Assembly: GCA_038210275.1 (NCBI GenBank)
Contig: JBBQWV010000026.1
Coordinates: forward strand, 1-34,909
Source: PALSA-1296 sp038210275
Lineage (GTDB): Bacteria; Bacteroidota; Ignavibacteria; Palsa-1295
Length of the DNA stretch: 34,909 bases
Direction: 5' to 3'
Below, piece by piece: positions 32,834 to 34,909 of the stretch. The notes below the pieces were generated by a model that saw only the letters and a program-made list of their open reading frames with translations, searched no databases and was not told the origin of the DNA. The number at the start of each line of letters is the position of its first letter. Positions within the stretch are counted from its first letter, which is position 1. The position numbers and the translations under genes are program-made.

Positions 32834-34564
32834 TCAATTGCTTTTCACCCGTTCCTCTAATTCCTTCATCAACTCTTCAAATTCAGCCGTCCCTCGGAGC
32901 GGAGCGAGATCGGGGTCGTTGCGAAAATTTTCGATATTGTTAAATCCTTTTGCCACTGAATGGAAGAGATGGCTCATCCCCCGTTCTGGGGAATTGTTCG
33001 TGAGATAAACGCAGGCAAGATTGTAATGTGCACTACCATCCAATGATTCAACTAGCGCTAGCTCATCAGCGACTATTACAGATTCCTTATCCTTGCCGGC
33101 GTACGAAAGAACATTTGCCAATTGAACTCGCGCATTGAAGTCATCAGGATTAAAACGAATATGTCGTTCAAAAATCGGCACTGCGCGATCGGCTGCCAAC
33201 AGTAATTGCTCAGTATCGCCAAGCTCATGAAGATTGATAAGCAGACTGAAATGAGCGTTCTTGTTATTTTCCCTAAGTCGGACATTTTCCTCCCATGCTT
33301 TCACAGCTTCTGCTTGCTTGCCAAGTGCCTTATATGCAAAGCCAAGTGCGTCATAAGCAAGTGAAAATTTTGGATCAACTTCTGCGGATTTCATGGCAAA
33401 GCCGAGTGCACTTTCATACTCTCCGTCTTGTCGAGCAATACTGCTTAAAACCCAATAATACTCTGCCGTTTCGCCTCCAAGTTCTTTAGCCTTTTCGGCT
33501 GCTTCGCGTGCGTGATCGAGAAGTTCGGAACTACGAGTATATATGCGATATGTCCAGAGCGAAATATTTGCAATTTCTAAATGTGCCTCCACAAATAACG
33601 GATCAAGACGTATTGCCTCCTCGTAGAGTGCAAGCGCGTTCGCAAAAGCGCTTTTTGTTGATCTGTCAATATATTCAAATGCTTTTAAGTATAATTCATA
33701 CGCATCTGCATTCTCAGTCGGCTTCCTAACGATTTTCCTTTCTTCTTCCGGCGTCAAAATAATCGTTAGACTGGCAGCGACTTTTTTTGCAACGCTTTCC
33801 TGAATATCGAAGATATCTTCAAATGTGCCATCGTATTTTTCGCTCCAGACTTGTTTGTGCTCTGCAGTATCTGTGAGTAAAACTCGGATGCGAATTTTCT
33901 CACCGGATTTCGATACTGACCCTTCCACGATATACCGGCATTTAAGATCACTGGCGATCTCATCGTGTTTAGGACGATTCTTTTTGTAATAGACGACATC
34001 ACCGCGTGGGTTCACCTTCAATTGTTCGAGCGATCCTAATGTATCAATAAGCTCATCCACCATTCCATTTGCAAACCACTCATTGTCCTGACCGGGAGAT
34101 TGATCTTCGAACGGAAGTACAGCGAGATGGATTGTTCCATCATCGATCCTGCTTTGCGAAAGCATCGCATCCATGACTGTCTTTCCGCCTTTCAGGATCT
34201 CTATCGCTTCGAGAATAGCTTCGGTATGTTCATAGTGAACACGTTGAAGTCCCGCAAGTGGGTATTCGAATAATACAGGGAGTGGAGTATCTTCTAGAAC
34301 AATTGGGAGAATATTCTTATGCTTCTCACTCGCGAGATGTATTTCTTTTGCACAGTTATGCGATGTGACCGAGTCTTTCGAGACGAGGAACAGAATGGTC
34401 TTTGCTTTATTAAGTGCTTCCACAATCTCGCTCGACCAATCCTGCGCCCCACCGATTCCTCCGTTATCCATCCAGACCTCATAACCGTTCGTGCGCAATT
34501 CCTTAGCAAGAGTGTTCGCCTTTTCGCGGTCGTAGGATGAGTAGGAGATAAATATATCAGCCAT
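32834..34564 (-). CDS. TIR domain - TolB/FlgO-like domain - TPR repeat protein
   Basis: 576 residues in three parts. Residues 1-130 are a TIR domain (DIFISYSSYDREKANTLAKE, GYEVWMDNGGI, W-x-x-EIVEAL, LFLVSKDSVTS, CAKEIHLA), where Glu74 fits the position of the catalytic Glu of TIR NADases. Residues about 140-275 resemble the TolB-like/FlgO domain (LAVLPFEDQSPGQDNEWFANGMVDELI, CRYIVEGSVSKSGEKIRIRVLLTD, VWSEKYDG). Residues 285-565 are TPR repeats (AIRLDPLFVEAHLEIANI, SAEVDPKFSLAYDALGFAYKALG). No signal peptide or membrane helix, so cytoplasmic. Its start overlaps the stop of the upstream paralogue by 8 nt. TIR proteins often act in NAD-depleting defence or in signalling; which applies here is not shown. 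Confidence 0.9.
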   Translation of the reverse strand: MADIFISYSSYDREKANTLAKELRTNGYEVWMDNGGIGGAQDWSSEIVEALNKAKTILFLVSKDSVTSHNCAKEIHLASEKHKNILPIVLEDTPLPVLFEYPLAGLQRVHYEHTEAILEAIEILKGGKTVMDAMLSQSRIDDGTIHLAVLPFEDQSPGQDNEWFANGMVDELIDTLGSLEQLKVNPRGDVVYYKKNRPKHDEIASDLKCRYIVEGSVSKSGEKIRIRVLLTDTAEHKQVWSEKYDGTFEDIFDIQESVAKKVAASLTIILTPEEERKIVRKPTENADAYELYLKAFEYIDRSTKSAFANALALYEEAIRLDPLFVEAHLEIANISLWTYRIYTRSSELLDHAREAAEKAKELGGETAEYYWVLSSIARQDGEYESALGFAMKSAEVDPKFSLAYDALGFAYKALGKQAEAVKAWEENVRLRENNKNAHFSLLINLHELGDTEQLLLAADRAVPIFERHIRFNPDDFNARVQLANVLSYAGKDKESVIVADELALVESLDGSAHYNLACVYLTNNSPERGMSHLFHSVAKGFNNIENFRNDPDLAPLRGTAEFEELMKELEERVKSN

Positions 34565-34909
34565 TACCAGCCTCCAATTCTTTCATCAATTCCTCAAACT
34601 CCGGCGTTACCCGTAGCGGAGCAAGATCGGGATCACGGAGGATTTGATCGATATCTTTATAACCCTTCTGAATGGCGCGGCGAAGATGCTCCATCCCGCG
34701 ATCAGGCGCCTTGCATTGCAGATAGAGGCAGGCAAGATTACAGAGCGTGAGTCCGTCTAAGGATTCAACAGCGGATAGCTCATCGGCGGCTCGTAGGGCT
34801 TCGAATTCCTTTCCTGTAATCGAGAGAATATTTGCCAAGCTTACCCTTGTATAATAATCGTCAGGATTGAGCCTCGCATGACGCTCGAAGATCGGAATCG
34901 CTCGCTGTG
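34557..34909 (-). CDS. TPR protein, C-terminal part (paralogue of the TIR-TPR gene), runs off the window
   Basis: The frame is open from the window edge and reads AIPIFERHARLNPDDYYTRV, SLANILSITGKEFEALRAAD, ELSAVESLDG, then CNLACLYLQCKAPDRGMEHL and DPDLAPLRVTPEFEELMKEL. It is collinear with the last 120 residues of the downstream gene (RAVPIFERHIRFNPDDFNAR; DELALVESLDGSAHYNLACVYL). The N-terminal part, including any TIR domain, lies outside. Its TGA overlaps the start of the TIR-TPR gene (ATGGCTGA), so the two are translationally coupled tandem paralogues. Confidence 0.85.
   Translation of the reverse strand, partial: QRAIPIFERHARLNPDDYYTRVSLANILSITGKEFEALRAADELSAVESLDGLTLCNLACLYLQCKAPDRGMEHLRRAIQKGYKDIDQILRDPDLAPLRVTPEFEELMKELEAGNG

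Overview
The window looks like a chromosomal segment of a bacterium in the Bacteroidota/Chlorobiota/Ignavibacteriota (FCB) assemblage. The evidence is: two secreted proteins with type IX secretion (T9SS) C-terminal sorting domains; a YbeY whose third metal-ligand His is replaced by Asp, as I recall for Bacteroidota; HprK and Smg, both familiar from Chlorobi/Ignavibacteria; and TANNTTTG-type -7 promoter boxes. An Ignavibacteria- or Kapabacteria-like genome is my best guess, but no finer placement can be proved from the sequence. Nearly all genes lie on the minus strand.

Layout. 1-603 is the 5' part of a 23S rRNA gene (minus), preceded by a roughly 700-nt leader with a boxA-like site. No 16S gene or spacer tRNA is visible, so the 23S appears unlinked from 16S. 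604-2028 has no protein gene. 2029-6272 holds a TIGR03118-family lipoprotein, then rodA, a small membrane protein and hutI in a tight run. mutS (plus, 6406-9087) converges on hutH plus an orphan ABC-type membrane domain that carries a large inserted segment. 12216-17738 holds a DUF3109 protein, then xer recombinase, hpf, hprK, an OppA-type lipoprotein and sixA, all on one strand. A 47-residue charged mini-protein (plus) shares a bidirectional terminator with topA. topA, smg, ybeY and an unknown gene form an information-processing run, divergent from ispF.

22811-27836 is more accessory: a reversed hicBA pair whose hicA lacks a standard start codon, an MFS exporter, a lipoprotein with its own terminator, purB, and a ParE-type toxin with its antitoxin. 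27897-34909 is a secretion and signalling region: two T9SS cargo proteins, a small lipoprotein, a TIR-TolB-like-TPR protein translationally coupled to a truncated paralogue, and two decayed pieces of the same TPR tail.

Intergenic DNA is full of short palindromic elements of at least three types. The most notable observations are the TIR-TPR tandem with its relics, the unlinked 23S with a 20-nt exact match to ispF in its leader, the hicA start-codon anomaly, the ABC domain with a periplasmic insertion, and an hpf-hprK-oppA-sixA cluster that could be a phosphotransfer signalling unit.
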